Shown here: one piece after another, positions 1 through 7,872 of the stretch | Layout: each line of letters begins with the position of its first letter | How positions within the stretch are numbered: position 1 is the first letter of the stretch | Assembly: GCF_018861865.1 (NCBI RefSeq) | Contig: NZ_JAHLDV010000008.1 | Span: 1-64,000, forward strand | Length of the DNA stretch: 64,000 nucleotides | Source of the DNA: Clostridium frigoris | GTDB lineage: Bacteria > Bacillota > Clostridia > Clostridiales > Clostridiaceae | Direction of reading: 5' to 3' | Position numbers and translations under genes: made by a program | The notes under the pieces: model-generated | Database searches by the model: none | What the model was told of the DNA's origin: nothing | The model's input: only the letters and a program-made list of their open reading frames with translations

Positions 1-190
1 CGCCAGCTCCACCATATTTAGTAGCAATTGGAATACCCATCATATTGTATTTAGCCATTTTTTCTACAGTTTCGCTAGGAAATCTTTCTGTAACATCTAT
101 TTCCGCAGCTAAGGGTTTAACTTCGTTTAATGCGAATTCACTTACCATTTTTTGTACAAATTCTTGTTCTTTTGTCAATGTAAAATTCAT
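1..190 (-). CDS. bcd: Butyryl-CoA dehydrogenase, N-terminal part (cut by window edge)
   Basis: The first 63 residues of an acyl-CoA dehydrogenase are visible and the frame runs off the window start. The N-terminus (MNFTLTKEQEFVQKMVSEFA, then NEVKPLAAEIDVTERFP and MMGIPIATKYGGAG) is the opening helical domain of short-chain acyl-CoA dehydrogenases and closely resembles clostridial Bcd. The family reduces crotonyl-CoA to butyryl-CoA, in clostridia together with EtfAB, with electron bifurcation to ferredoxin. The ATG at 188-190 follows a strong GAGGAGG site. It lies 104 bases after crt on the same strand, the classical crt-bcd-etfBA-hbd order; etf and hbd would be outside the window. Identity is firm, although only a sixth of the protein is visible. 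Confidence 0.93.
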   Translation of the reverse strand, partial: MNFTLTKEQEFVQKMVSEFALNEVKPLAAEIDVTERFPSETVEKMAKYNMMGIPIATKYGGAG

Positions 191-217
191 GAACCTTCCT
201 CCTCGTTATTCTGTAAA

Positions 218-281
218 GTAGCTTAGCTAATTGTTTTTTAACTCTTAAAAGAATAGGCAGCTAAGCTACCTATTCTTTTAA
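218..281 (-). promoter_or_regulatory. crt-bcd intergenic hairpin whose loop can pair with downstream RNA
   Basis: On the minus-strand transcript, bases 281-269 and 257-245 form a perfect 13-bp stem. The 11-base loop (268-258) is complementary, together with base 269, to bases 228-218 further downstream, giving an 11-bp second helix. The two helices could form a pseudoknot or compete. No U-run follows the stem, so it is not an ordinary terminator. It sits about 30 bases ahead of the bcd start and could set crt:bcd expression or mark an RNA-processing site; that is inference. Confidence 0.6.
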
Positions 282-294
282 CATAGTACTTAAA

Positions 295-1074
295 TTACTT
301 ATTTTTAAAGCATTTTTCGGTTTTTTCAAGAAATGCTGTCATTCCACTGCTTTGGTCCTCAGTCGAGAAACATTCTCCGAATATTTCTGATTCATATGAA
401 AGTGCTGAGTCTATGTCTAATTGCATTCCCTTATTAATTGCTGCTTTACAAAGACTTACAGCAATAGGTGCTTGTCCTGCAATTGTATTTGCAAGTGCTT
501 TAGCTTCTACTAAAAGATCTTCAAGCGCAACTACCTTATTAACAAGTCCAATTCTTAATGCTTCTTCTGCATTAATAATTTTAGCTGTGTATATTAATTC
601 TTTAGCCATTCCAAGTCCTACAAGTCTAGAAAGTCTTTGAGTACCTCCAAAACCAGGAGTTATTCCAAGGCCTACCTCAGGTTGACCAAATTTTGCTTTT
701 ACAGATGCTATTCTGATATCGCAAGCCATAGAAAGCTCACAACCTCCACCTAAAGCAAAACCATTTACTGCAGCTATTACGGGTTTTTCTAGTGTTTCTA
801 ATTTTCTAAACACTTTATTTCCTAGATTTCCAAATCTTCTACCACCCAATACATCAAGATCCTTCATCTCAGAAATATCAGCACCTGCAACAAATGCTTT
901 TCCAGCTCCTGTTATAATTACTGCGTAAATCTTGTCATCATTAGCAATTTCATCTATTGCTAAGTCTAGCTCTTTTAATGTTTCTGAATTTAATGCATTT
1001 AGAGCCTTTGGTCTACTAATTGTAAGTACTGCAACTTTGTCTTCCTTTTGAAGAACAATATTTTTGTATTCCAT
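295..1074 (-). CDS. crt: 3-hydroxybutyryl-CoA dehydratase (crotonase)
   Basis: A 259-residue enoyl-CoA hydratase/isomerase superfamily protein of usual length. It shows the oxyanion-hole segments GKAFVAGADISEM (about residues 57-69) and ALGGGCELSMACDIRIA, and the second catalytic glutamate region FGQPEVGLGITPGFGGTQRL (E at about residue 140). It dehydrates 3-hydroxybutyryl-CoA to crotonyl-CoA in the cytoplasmic butyrate/butanol pathway. It starts at ATG 1074 behind AAGGAG and precedes bcd on the same strand. Upstream are a consensus-like promoter and a Rex operator, so expression should rise when the NADH/NAD ratio is high. No oddities in the protein. Confidence 0.95.
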   Translation of the reverse strand: MEYKNIVLQKEDKVAVLTISRPKALNALNSETLKELDLAIDEIANDDKIYAVIITGAGKAFVAGADISEMKDLDVLGGRRFGNLGNKVFRKLETLEKPVIAAVNGFALGGGCELSMACDIRIASVKAKFGQPEVGLGITPGFGGTQRLSRLVGLGMAKELIYTAKIINAEEALRIGLVNKVVALEDLLVEAKALANTIAGQAPIAVSLCKAAINKGMQLDIDSALSYESEIFGECFSTEDQSSGMTAFLEKTEKCFKNK

Positions 1075-1114
1075 AACAATCCACTCCTTACGAATTAATC
1101 TATAAATCAGCTAT

Positions 1115-1132
1115 TTGTTAATAATATAACAA
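1115..1132. promoter_or_regulatory. Rex operator upstream of crt-bcd
   Basis: TTGTTAATAATATAACAA matches the Rex consensus TTGTTAANNNNTTAACAA at 13 of 14 defined positions. It lies about 40 bases upstream of the crt start and about 35 bases downstream of the predicted transcription start, so Rex bound here would act as a roadblock. The rex gene itself is the next gene upstream. Confidence 0.85.
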
Positions 1133-1172
1133 ATAAAACTAAATATACCATGAGGCCATCCACCTCAATTAC

Positions 1173-1201
1173 ATTATATATCTTTGAGGTAATTATATCA
1201 A
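1173..1201 (-). promoter_or_regulatory. Probable sigma-A promoter of crt-bcd
   Basis: On the minus strand, TTGATA (1201-1196) and TATAAT (1178-1173) are separated by 17 bases, between the rex stop and the Rex operator. The -10 is flanked by a 7-bp inverted repeat, ACCTCAA at 1162-1168 and TTGAGGT at 1184-1190, which could bind another regulator. Confidence 0.65.
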
Positions 1202-1218
1202 CAAGAAATAATTGTTTT

Positions 1219-1857
1219 TTATAAGTAGGTCCTATCATTCATTAAACAACTAAGCGTTAAGAGGCTCTCACTCAAATGTACATTTTCAACAATTATTTCT
1301 TTAGGTACATCTAAATCCACAGGTGCGAAATTCCATATACCCTTAACCCCATTTTCTACCATCATGTCACAAACTGTTTGAGCACTGTTTTCTGAAACAC
1401 AGATTACCCCTATATCTATTGGCGTAGTCTTAAGTAAACCTACTAATTCATCTATGTCGATTACTTCAACGTCTCTAATTTTAAGGCCTATAAGCTTTGG
1501 ATTAACATCAAAAATAGCCGTCAAATTAAAAGCTAACCTTTCAAAATTGGTATAATTGGCAATAGCCTGCCCAATGTTACCAGCACCTATTATTATCATT
1601 TTATATTCTTTTGCTAATCCCAATATGCCATTAATTTCATTTAATAATTCTTTAACATTATAACCGTATCCCTGCTGTCCAAAATCTCCAAAGCAGTTCA
1701 AGTCTTGTCTAATTTGAGATGCTGTAAATCCAATTCTCTCACCTAACTCTTTTGAGGATATTCTATCTACATCGGTTCTTAAAAGTTCTTTTAAATATCT
1801 ATTGTATTTAGGCAATCTTCTAATAACTGCCATCGATATATTCTTTTTTCTTTCCAC
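1219..1857 (-). CDS. rex: Redox-sensing transcriptional repressor Rex
   Basis: A 212-residue protein with the Rex layout. An N-terminal winged helix comes first (AVIRRLPKYNRYLKELL, then SSKELGERIGFTASQIRQD, residues about 9-55). A Rossmann domain with the NAD(H) motif IIGAGNIGQAI follows at about residues 90-100. FGQQGYGY is the conserved linker. Rex binds its operator when NADH is low and releases it when NADH rises. The start is GTG at 1857, supported by GAGGAG seven bases upstream; an internal ATG eight codons later has no comparable site. It is transcribed toward crt-bcd, which carries a matching operator. Confidence 0.95.
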   Translation of the reverse strand: MERKKNISMAVIRRLPKYNRYLKELLRTDVDRISSKELGERIGFTASQIRQDLNCFGDFGQQGYGYNVKELLNEINGILGLAKEYKMIIIGAGNIGQAIANYTNFERLAFNLTAIFDVNPKLIGLKIRDVEVIDIDELVGLLKTTPIDIGVICVSENSAQTVCDMMVENGVKGIWNFAPVDLDVPKEIIVENVHLSESLLTLSCLMNDRTYL

Positions 1858-2076
1858 GACTTACACTCCTCTGTTAATATCATAAATTTCATGAATTTCA
1901 TATTATCAATTTTAACACACATTATAGGTCAATATCACCTTTTGTTTCAAATTTAATAGATATTATGAAATATTCACCATTTATACTTCTTTTATACTAT
2001 CACTAAAAATTAATGTTATATATATTTGCTTTTTACTACAATAACTTTAATATAAATAGTACAATAATATATGAAG

Positions 2077-2107
2077 GTCTTTAATTAATATTTATTAATT
2101 TTAAGAC
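2077..2107 (+). promoter_or_regulatory. Leader hairpin ahead of the ABC-F gene
   Basis: AATTAATA (2083-2090) pairs with TATTAATT (2093-2100), and GTCTT (2077-2081) with AAGAC (2103-2107), directly before the ribosome binding site. Some ABC-F genes are controlled by leader structure, but no terminator U-run or leader peptide is evident here. Confidence 0.35.
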
Positions 2108-2131
2108 TACGCTACAGGGAAGGTGAAAATA

Positions 2132-4057
2132 ATGATAGTTCTAAGTTGCAAAGATATTCACAAAAGTTATGGTATAGATGTTATTTTAGACAAAATAACT
2201 TTAAGTATAAATGAAGGTGAAAGAATTGGTTTTATTGGTGCTAATGGAGCTGGCAAGTCTACACTTTTCAAAATACTTACCTCACAATTGGACCATGATG
2301 CTGGTGAATTATTTATAGATAAAAATAAAAAGCTAGGTTATTTATCCCAAAATTTATCATTAGATATAACTAATACTATATATGAGGAAACACTTTTAGT
2401 ATTCGACAATTTGCTAAAGCTCGAAAAAAGTCTTAAAGCTCTAGAAATAAAAATGAGTTTACCTTATGACGCTAGCAAAGAAGATTATCAAAATAAGATA
2501 ATCAAAGAATATACATTAACTTCTGAACTTTACAATAATCGCGGCGGTTACAGCTATAAAGCTAAGATAAGTAGAGTTCTTAAAGGCCTTGGCTTTTTAG
2601 AAGATGATTATGATAAACCAATAAACATATTAAGTGGAGGTCAAAAAACTAGGGTAGCACTTTGTAAATTATTACTTAAAAATCCTGATATACTATTACT
2701 CGATGAGCCTACTAACCATTTAGACCTCGATGCTATAGAGTGGCTCGAAGATTACCTTAAATCTTATAAAGGCACTATGTTTATAATTTCTCATGATAGA
2801 TTCTTTTTAGATACCATTACCAATAAAACTTTTGAACTTATTAATGGACATGTAGATTGTTATAATGGAAGTTATACGAGTTTTATTGAATTAAAAAAGA
2901 TAAATTATGAAATTCAATTGAAAGCATACCATGTGCAACAATCAGAAATAAAAAGACAAGAAGATATTATAACTAAATATAGATCTTTTAATAGAGAAAA
3001 AAGTGTAAGGGCTGCTGATAGCAGACAAAAATCTTTAGACAAAGTTGAACGAATTCACACTCCAGATAAAGATCCGCGCGACACTAGAATTAAATTTGAA
3101 ACAGAAATTAAAAGTGGAAACGATGTTCTTCATATAGAAGACTTATCAAAACGATTTGGAGACAACCTTTTGTTTGAGCATCTAAATTTAGACATAAAAA
3201 GATCAGAAAAATTCGCTCTTATTGGTGAAAATGGACGAGGTAAAACCACACTTTTTAAAATTATAATGGATCAAATCCCCAGTGATACAGGCATAAAAAT
3301 TTTGGGTAAAAACATATTTGTAGGATATTATGACCAAGAACAGTCAAACTTAAGCCCTAAAAAAACTATAATAGATGAAGTTTGGGATGAGTTCCCAAAA
3401 CTTACTACCACAGAGGTTCGTACAGCGCTCGCTGCCTTTCTATTCATAGGAGAAGATGTGTTTAAAATTATTGAAACATTAAGTGGTGGCGAACGATGTA
3501 GAATTAATCTTTTAAAAATCATGTTATCTAAAGCAAACTTCTTATTATTAGATGAACCAACAAATCACTTAGATATTATGTCCCGTGAAGCCCTAGAAGA
3601 TTCAATACTAGGATATGATGGCACCGTTGTTGTAATTTCACATGATAGATACTTTTTAAACAAAGTAATTACTAGAATACTTGAATTAAATCAAGACGGC
3701 CTCAAAGAGTATTTAGGAAATTATAGTTATTATATAGAAAAAAAGAAAAACCCTTTAAGATTTAAGTTAGAAGAAGAACAAGAAGGAATGTCAAAAACTA
3801 AAATTAACTTTGATAAGAAAAAGAAGCGAGAAGAAGATAAACTTGAGAAACAAAAGAAACTTGATTTTAAAGAACTAGAAGATAAAATTGCATCACTAGA
3901 AAAAGAAATAGAAAAATTAAACAATGACCTTTGCCTTGAAGAAGTTTATTCAAGTCCAAGTAGAAGTGTTGACACAAATAATCAACTAATAAGTGTAAAA
4001 AAAGAACTTGAAGAACTTTACGTAAGCTGGGAAGTCGCTGTATCAAAAGAAGAATAA
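2132..4057 (+). CDS. ABC-F family ATP-binding protein (Uup/YdiF-like)
   Basis: A 641-residue duplicated ABC ATPase with no membrane segments, the ABC-F layout. Domain 1 has Walker A GANGAGKST, signature LSGGQKTR and Walker B DILLLDEPTNHLD. The inter-domain linker follows (about residues 240-325). Domain 2 has GENGRGKTT, LSGGERCR and NFLLLDEPTNHLD. A lysine/glutamate-rich coiled-coil tail from about residue 535 resembles Uup/YdiF. ABC-F proteins act on the ribosome, either as translation factors or in antibiotic target protection; the sequence alone does not say which. The ATG at 2132 is preferred over an in-frame GTG at 2123 because AGGGAAGG lies at proper spacing. It is divergent from rex. 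Confidence 0.9.
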   Translation: MIVLSCKDIHKSYGIDVILDKITLSINEGERIGFIGANGAGKSTLFKILTSQLDHDAGELFIDKNKKLGYLSQNLSLDITNTIYEETLLVFDNLLKLEKSLKALEIKMSLPYDASKEDYQNKIIKEYTLTSELYNNRGGYSYKAKISRVLKGLGFLEDDYDKPINILSGGQKTRVALCKLLLKNPDILLLDEPTNHLDLDAIEWLEDYLKSYKGTMFIISHDRFFLDTITNKTFELINGHVDCYNGSYTSFIELKKINYEIQLKAYHVQQSEIKRQEDIITKYRSFNREKSVRAADSRQKSLDKVERIHTPDKDPRDTRIKFETEIKSGNDVLHIEDLSKRFGDNLLFEHLNLDIKRSEKFALIGENGRGKTTLFKIIMDQIPSDTGIKILGKNIFVGYYDQEQSNLSPKKTIIDEVWDEFPKLTTTEVRTALAAFLFIGEDVFKIIETLSGGERCRINLLKIMLSKANFLLLDEPTNHLDIMSREALEDSILGYDGTVVVISHDRYFLNKVITRILELNQDGLKEYLGNYSYYIEKKKNPLRFKLEEEQEGMSKTKINFDKKKKREEDKLEKQKKLDFKELEDKIASLEKEIEKLNNDLCLEEVYSSPSRSVDTNNQLISVKKELEELYVSWEVAVSKEE

Positions 4058-4073
4058 AACATAATAACTAATG

Positions 4074-4135
4074 AAAGTTCAGCATGTAGGCCTTAAACAA
4101 GTATTAATTGTTTAACCTCCAACATGCTGAACTTT
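4074..4135. terminator. Bidirectional terminator between convergent genes
   Basis: A perfect 14-bp inverted repeat (4074-4087 with 4122-4135) lies between the stop codons of the convergent ABC-F and M14 peptidase genes. The stem ends in A3/T3 tracts on either side. Confidence 0.75.
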
Positions 4136-4153
4136 TATGATTACATATAGTGA

Positions 4154-5425
4154 CTAAATCGTTGACCCTTCTAATAATACTTTAATGTTGTCACTATAAA
4201 TCTTATCAAACTGACTTATTGGAAGAGGGTTTTGTCCAAGTCCAACTTCAATGGTGTAACCTGGTCTTCTAAATTTTTCAATAAACCAGTCTTTATATCC
4301 TGCATAGCTCGTAATCCCAGTGGTTTCTCCTAGATTATACCTGCTTAGTTGTGAAAATATTACTGCTATTGCTTTAGCTTCAGGACTTGCTAAATTTTGA
4401 AAATTCCAGTATATTATTTCACCTTGAGTATGATATGCTATTACTAATCTAAAGTTATTACTTCTTGTAAAATTCGCTACGGCTTTAGACTCTTTTTCTG
4501 ATTCTGGCGCCGTACCTGAGTATCTTGTGGGACCTGGTCCATATACTCCATAACTTTCTTCTGCATTCTTTGATTCTTGCCACATAGCATCATAGTTATG
4601 ATTAAGATCTACGCCTCGAATATTAGCACTCCAATTTTTAGAAAAATCTAAACTTCCATTATTCCACTTAATTAAATCATTATAATACGGATTACTTCTC
4701 TCTAGACCATTAAGAACTAAATCTACTCCGTCTGGATTAACCATTGGCATAACATATATAGTACTTTTACGAAATATATCACGAATATTATAACCTTCTA
4801 TATTCTGGCTCGTTGCATAGGCTTTAGCAAAGTTCTCAATAAATTTCATTAAAAGTACAGAAGTTATCCATTCAATAGCATGGTGAGAGCCATTATAAAA
4901 TACTTTGTTGGGTCCATTACCTAATTTCGCATAATAAAGTTCTTTTCCAAGCTCACTCCTACCAGCACTCTCAACTTCAATAAATGGATATCTAGCTTTT
5001 AATCCTTCTAAATCTTTTTTCATAATTTCATAAGTGTAATCAATATTTGTATAAACCACATCCAGCGAGTATGGAACTATGATTACTTCACCAACTCTCA
5101 AACTATTAGCATTTATTTGAGGATTTGCAGTAATTATACTTGTAAGTGGCGTGTAATAACGTTTTGCTATAAGGTATAAAGTGTCACCCGCTTTAATTCT
5201 ATAAGTATCATAACCTAATAAAAATCTATTCATAAGTTTATAAGTATCAGCATCCACTTCACCTGTAGGTAATAATCCAAAATATTTCTGAAACTTTTTT
5301 ACTGCACCTGCAGTTTGTGGTCCATAAATCCCATCTATCATTCCAACATCATAACCTAACTTGTTAAGTAATGCTTGTATTTCTGATACCTTCGTTCCTT
5401 TTGAACCTATTTTTAGGGTTCCCAA
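4154..5425 (-). CDS. M14 zinc carboxypeptidase with peptidoglycan-binding and LysM domains
   Basis: 423 residues. An N-terminal PG_binding_1 domain comes first (about 5-65, repeat motif VSEIQALLNKLGYDVGMIDG), then one LysM (about 74-120, YRIKAGDTLYLIAKRYYT), then an M14 metallopeptidase domain. Zinc ligands are in HHAIEW and in the later AYHTQGEI; the catalytic glutamate is in YTIEVGLGQNP. This architecture matches gamma-D-glutamyl-L-diamino acid endopeptidases that cut cell-wall or spore-cortex peptides. There is no signal peptide, which suggests action inside the mother cell or spore, or non-classical release. The start is TTG at 5425 behind AGGAGGG with a six-base spacer. It is a single gene between terminators. 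Confidence 0.88.
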   Translation of the reverse strand: MGTLKIGSKGTKVSEIQALLNKLGYDVGMIDGIYGPQTAGAVKKFQKYFGLLPTGEVDADTYKLMNRFLLGYDTYRIKAGDTLYLIAKRYYTPLTSIITANPQINANSLRVGEVIIVPYSLDVVYTNIDYTYEIMKKDLEGLKARYPFIEVESAGRSELGKELYYAKLGNGPNKVFYNGSHHAIEWITSVLLMKFIENFAKAYATSQNIEGYNIRDIFRKSTIYVMPMVNPDGVDLVLNGLERSNPYYNDLIKWNNGSLDFSKNWSANIRGVDLNHNYDAMWQESKNAEESYGVYGPGPTRYSGTAPESEKESKAVANFTRSNNFRLVIAYHTQGEIIYWNFQNLASPEAKAIAVIFSQLSRYNLGETTGITSYAGYKDWFIEKFRRPGYTIEVGLGQNPLPISQFDKIYSDNIKVLLEGSTI

Positions 5426-5457
5426 ATTTACCCTCCTAAAATTTCTTATGATACCAT

Positions 5458-5475
5458 CCTATTCAATTGAATAGG
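5458..5475. promoter_or_regulatory. 18-bp perfect palindrome upstream of the M14 gene
   Basis: CCTATTCAATTGAATAGG is a perfect palindrome about 35 bases upstream of the TTG start. Its size and position fit an operator for a dimeric regulator, but no regulator can be named. Confidence 0.4.
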
Positions 5476-5507
5476 AGATGTTACAGCTTAACGAGATAAA
5501 TGTAAAA

Positions 5508-5547
5508 AATAATAAGCCTAGAGAAATTAATCTCGAGGCTTATTATT
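5508..5547 (-). terminator. Terminator of ablA
   Basis: Bases 5532-5547 and 5508-5523 form a 16-bp stem with one mismatch. On the minus strand it is followed by a T-rich run immediately after the ablA stop codon. Confidence 0.8.
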
Positions 5548-5564
5548 AATATATTTTAGTTTTA

Positions 5565-6815
5565 CTATTCTTGTCCTCTTAGATTTCTCTCAAGTCCAAC
5601 TGGTTCCATCGCCATCTTCTCATTATTTAATAAACCGGCAACTCCTACTCTGTGAACCTTTTTCTTGCCTTCACAAACATCACAGTGACAGCCTGAAGTA
5701 TAGCTAGTTGGTTGCTCATATGTAGTTATAACTCCTTCAAAGTTTCTAAGTACTACTTTTTCAGGACTTTGAGATATAATATATCCTGGCATTACTGGGA
5801 TTTTTCCACCACCGCCTGGCGCATCAACAACAAATGTCGGTACACAAAATCCTGAAGTATGACCTCTTAAACCCTCAATTATTTCTATTCCTTTAGATAC
5901 AGGTGTTCTAAAGTGTTCAAGTCCCATTGAAAGGTCGCATTGATATATGTAATAAGGCCTTACTCTTATTTTAACAAGTTCCTGCACAAGCTCCATCATT
6001 ATGTGTGTACAGTCATTAACTCCTCTTAGAAGAACTGATTGATTTCCTAAAGGAACTCCTGCATTTGCAAGTCTTTCGCAAGCAATCTTTGATTCCTGTG
6101 TAATTTCATTTGGATGATTAAAATGTGTATTTAACCAAATCGGATGATATTTTTTTAACATTTCAACTAATTTAGGAGTAATTCTTTGCGGAAGAACTAC
6201 GGGTGCTCTTGAACCTATTCTTATTATTTCAACATGCGGAATTTCTCTTAATTTTTTTATTATATATTCTAATTTATCGTCTGTTACGAGTAGAGCATCC
6301 CCGCCTGATAATAATACATCTCTAACTTGCACCGTATTTCTTATATACTCAATTGCTTTATCTATTTTTTCAATTGCCATAGAATTATCATTTTGACCTG
6401 CAAATCTTCTTCTTGTACAATGCCTACAGTACATTGAGCACATATCAGTTATTAGTAGCAATACTCTGTCTGGGTATCTATGAGTAAGCCCAGGCACTGG
6501 AGAATCCGTATCTTCATGCAGTGGATCCAATAAATCAGCATCCGCTTTGTGTAATTCAAGAGCTGTTGGTATAGCTTGTTTCCTTATTGGGTCATATGGG
6601 TCATTCGGGTCTATTAACGATAAGTAATATGGAGTAATTGCCATCCTCAATGTTTGAAGACATTTTTTTGCTCCCTCTTCTTCTTCAATAGTTAATGGTA
6701 TATATTTTTTTAGCTCTTCCACAGTTTCGATTCTGTTTTGAACTTGCCATTCCCAATCATCCCACTCTTTATCTGTTACATTTTTAAATAATTCTAATCT
6801 TCTATTTACTTTCAC
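5565..6815 (-). CDS. ablA: Lysine 2,3-aminomutase (radical SAM)
   Basis: A 416-residue KamA/AblA enzyme of usual length that converts L-lysine to L-beta-lysine using SAM, a 4Fe-4S cluster and PLP. The radical-SAM motif is [12 protein letters not shown] at about residues 126-137. [11 protein letters not shown] follows, then the PLP-lysine region [15 protein letters not shown], and a C-terminal zinc-type cysteine cluster [11 protein letters not shown]. The start is GTG at 6815, seven bases after GGAGG. It is a single gene: neither the acetyltransferase ablB nor the rest of a lysine-fermentation operon (kamDE, kdd, kce, kal) is beside it. It could feed beta-lysine osmolyte synthesis or lysine fermentation encoded elsewhere. 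Identity is firm, physiological role is not. Confidence 0.94.
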   Translation of the reverse strand: MKVNRRLELFKNVTDKEWDDWEWQVQNRIETVEELKKYIPLTIEEEEGAKKCLQTLRMAITPYYLSLIDPNDPYDPIRKQAIPTALELHKADADLLDPLHEDTDSPVPGLTHRYPDRVLLLITDMCSMYCRHCTRRRFAGQNDNSMAIEKIDKAIEYIRNTVQVRDVLLSGGDALLVTDDKLEYIIKKLREIPHVEIIRIGSRAPVVLPQRITPKLVEMLKKYHPIWLNTHFNHPNEITQESKIACERLANAGVPLGNQSVLLRGVNDCTHIMMELVQELVKIRVRPYYIYQCDLSMGLEHFRTPVSKGIEIIEGLRGHTSGFCVPTFVVDAPGGGGKIPVMPGYIISQSPEKVVLRNFEGVITTYEQPTSYTSGCHCDVCEGKKKVHRVGVAGLLNNEKMAMEPVGLERNLRGQE

Positions 6816-6882
6816 ATTTGTACCTCCGCATTGTATTATTTTTAAGAAAAACTTATATCAACATAATTTAGGGTAAAAAAAA

Positions 6883-6902
6883 GGCGCTGAATTGACAGTG
6901 CC
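6883..6902 (-). terminator. Terminator downstream of the cysteine-rich protein gene
   Basis: GGCGCTG and CAGTGCC form a 7-bp stem (one G-T pair) with a six-base loop. T-runs lie on both sides (A8 at 6875-6882 is the minus-strand U-run), so it may work in both directions. Confidence 0.8.
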
Positions 6903-7067
6903 ATTTTTTACAGACTTATTTTTTTATGTTAAGTTATTAACTTTTTTAATTAATACTTTAATTATAACCCATAAGTGCTTTAAATACAATCTTGTCATCA
7001 GCGAATAATAGTTCTTCATAGGTTATTATAATTTTATATGAACAATAATAGCTTATTTTGATAGTTG

Positions 7068-7319
7068 CTATTTTCTTTTTATTTTATTTACTTCCCTTAT
7101 TTTACCTACAATATATTCATAACCATTTTCAGAATGTGGTATCAAACAAGATGAACAATCTTTAATTCCATTCACAAATTTTCCATTTCCCCCACACTGC
7201 TTAAGAAAATATAAGGGGCAATAGCAAAATAAGCAATTGAATTTTTCATTATTTTCAACCTCATGACAAGGAAAATATTCACATTCTTTATTTCTAAAAA
7301 ACTTATAATTATTATCCAT
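7068..7319 (-). CDS. Small cysteine-rich metal-binding protein (PF04071-like)
   Basis: 83 residues with ten cysteines concentrated between about residues 13 and 58, in the pattern ECEYFPCHE ... NCLFCYCPLYF ... CGG ... DCSSCLIPH. This matches what I know as the cysteine-rich small domain, a presumed zinc or iron-sulfur site, also found fused to cobalamin- or thiamine-related enzymes in some anaerobes. No function is established for the stand-alone form. The gene lies 12 bases after the stop of the upstream membrane-protein gene, so the two are likely co-transcribed, and it ends at a strong terminator. Confidence 0.7.
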   Translation of the reverse strand: MDNNYKFFRNKECEYFPCHEVENNEKFNCLFCYCPLYFLKQCGGNGKFVNGIKDCSSCLIPHSENGYEYIVGKIREVNKIKRK

Positions 7320-7331
7320 ATTTAATACTCC

Positions 7332-7739
7332 TTACCCAATTAATTTATAAATACCTTGTCCTAAATAAGTTATTAATATAATTATTAACATTGATAATAC
7401 CACTTGAAGCGTTCCTTTCTTTAGAGAGAAAGAAAAGTTTATTTTATGTTTTTTGTAAACTATATTTTTTTTACTACCTACTTTATCACCCTTATGTACT
7501 ACTTTAGGATGAGGATACATAATTTCACTTTTCAAGTATGCAGCTATGCTTATAATTAAGATAAATATTGATAGAATTCTTGTAATAGAGAAAAAGTTCA
7601 ACTTCATAGCATAGGCTATCAATATAGATATTGGTATAATACAACCTAGTAACATAAGTAATTTACTAACTATTAATTCTGGTATCGTCTTCACATGAAT
7701 TTTCGTTTTCTGAAGCCTATAAGAATTTTCCTTTTTCAT
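7332..7739 (-). CDS. Small membrane protein of unknown function
   Basis: 135 residues with three likely membrane segments: about 26-46 (LLMLLGCIIPISILIAYAMK), 52-70 (ILSIFILIISIAAYL) and 112-130 (VVLSMLIIILITYLGQGI). A basic stretch separates the second and third (HPKVVHKGDKVGSKKN). I do not recognise the family. The start at 7739 is chosen because GAAGAAGGG precedes it at good spacing; a longer frame from 7772 would begin inside the promoter region and has no ribosome binding site. It is the first gene of a probable two-gene unit with the cysteine-rich protein. Confidence 0.65.
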   Translation of the reverse strand: MKKENSYRLQKTKIHVKTIPELIVSKLLMLLGCIIPISILIAYAMKLNFFSITRILSIFILIISIAAYLKSEIMYPHPKVVHKGDKVGSKKNIVYKKHKINFSFSLKKGTLQVVLSMLIIILITYLGQGIYKLIG

Positions 7740-7778
7740 AATAACCCTTCTTCCATAATTTTTCATAAACATAAGGTT

Positions 7779-7807
7779 ATTATACCAAATTTTTAAATAT
7801 TTGTTAA
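7779..7807 (-). promoter_or_regulatory. Probable promoter of the membrane protein / Cys-rich protein unit
   Basis: On the minus strand TTAACA (7807-7802) and TATAAT (7784-7779) are 17 bases apart. The -35 lies within the small palindrome TTGTTAACAA. Confidence 0.6.
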
Positions 7808-7872
7808 CAAGATTTTAACAAATTTCATAAATAAAAATTATATTTTACTAATTCCTATATTTGTTTTAAGTC

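Noticed and set aside
2123-2131. GTG start three codons upstream for the ABC-F gene
   Set aside because: It overlaps the ribosome binding site used by ATG 2132.
7801-7810. TTGTTAACAA upstream of the small membrane protein as a Rex site
   Set aside because: It lacks the four-base spacer of Rex operators; it more likely forms part of the -35 region.
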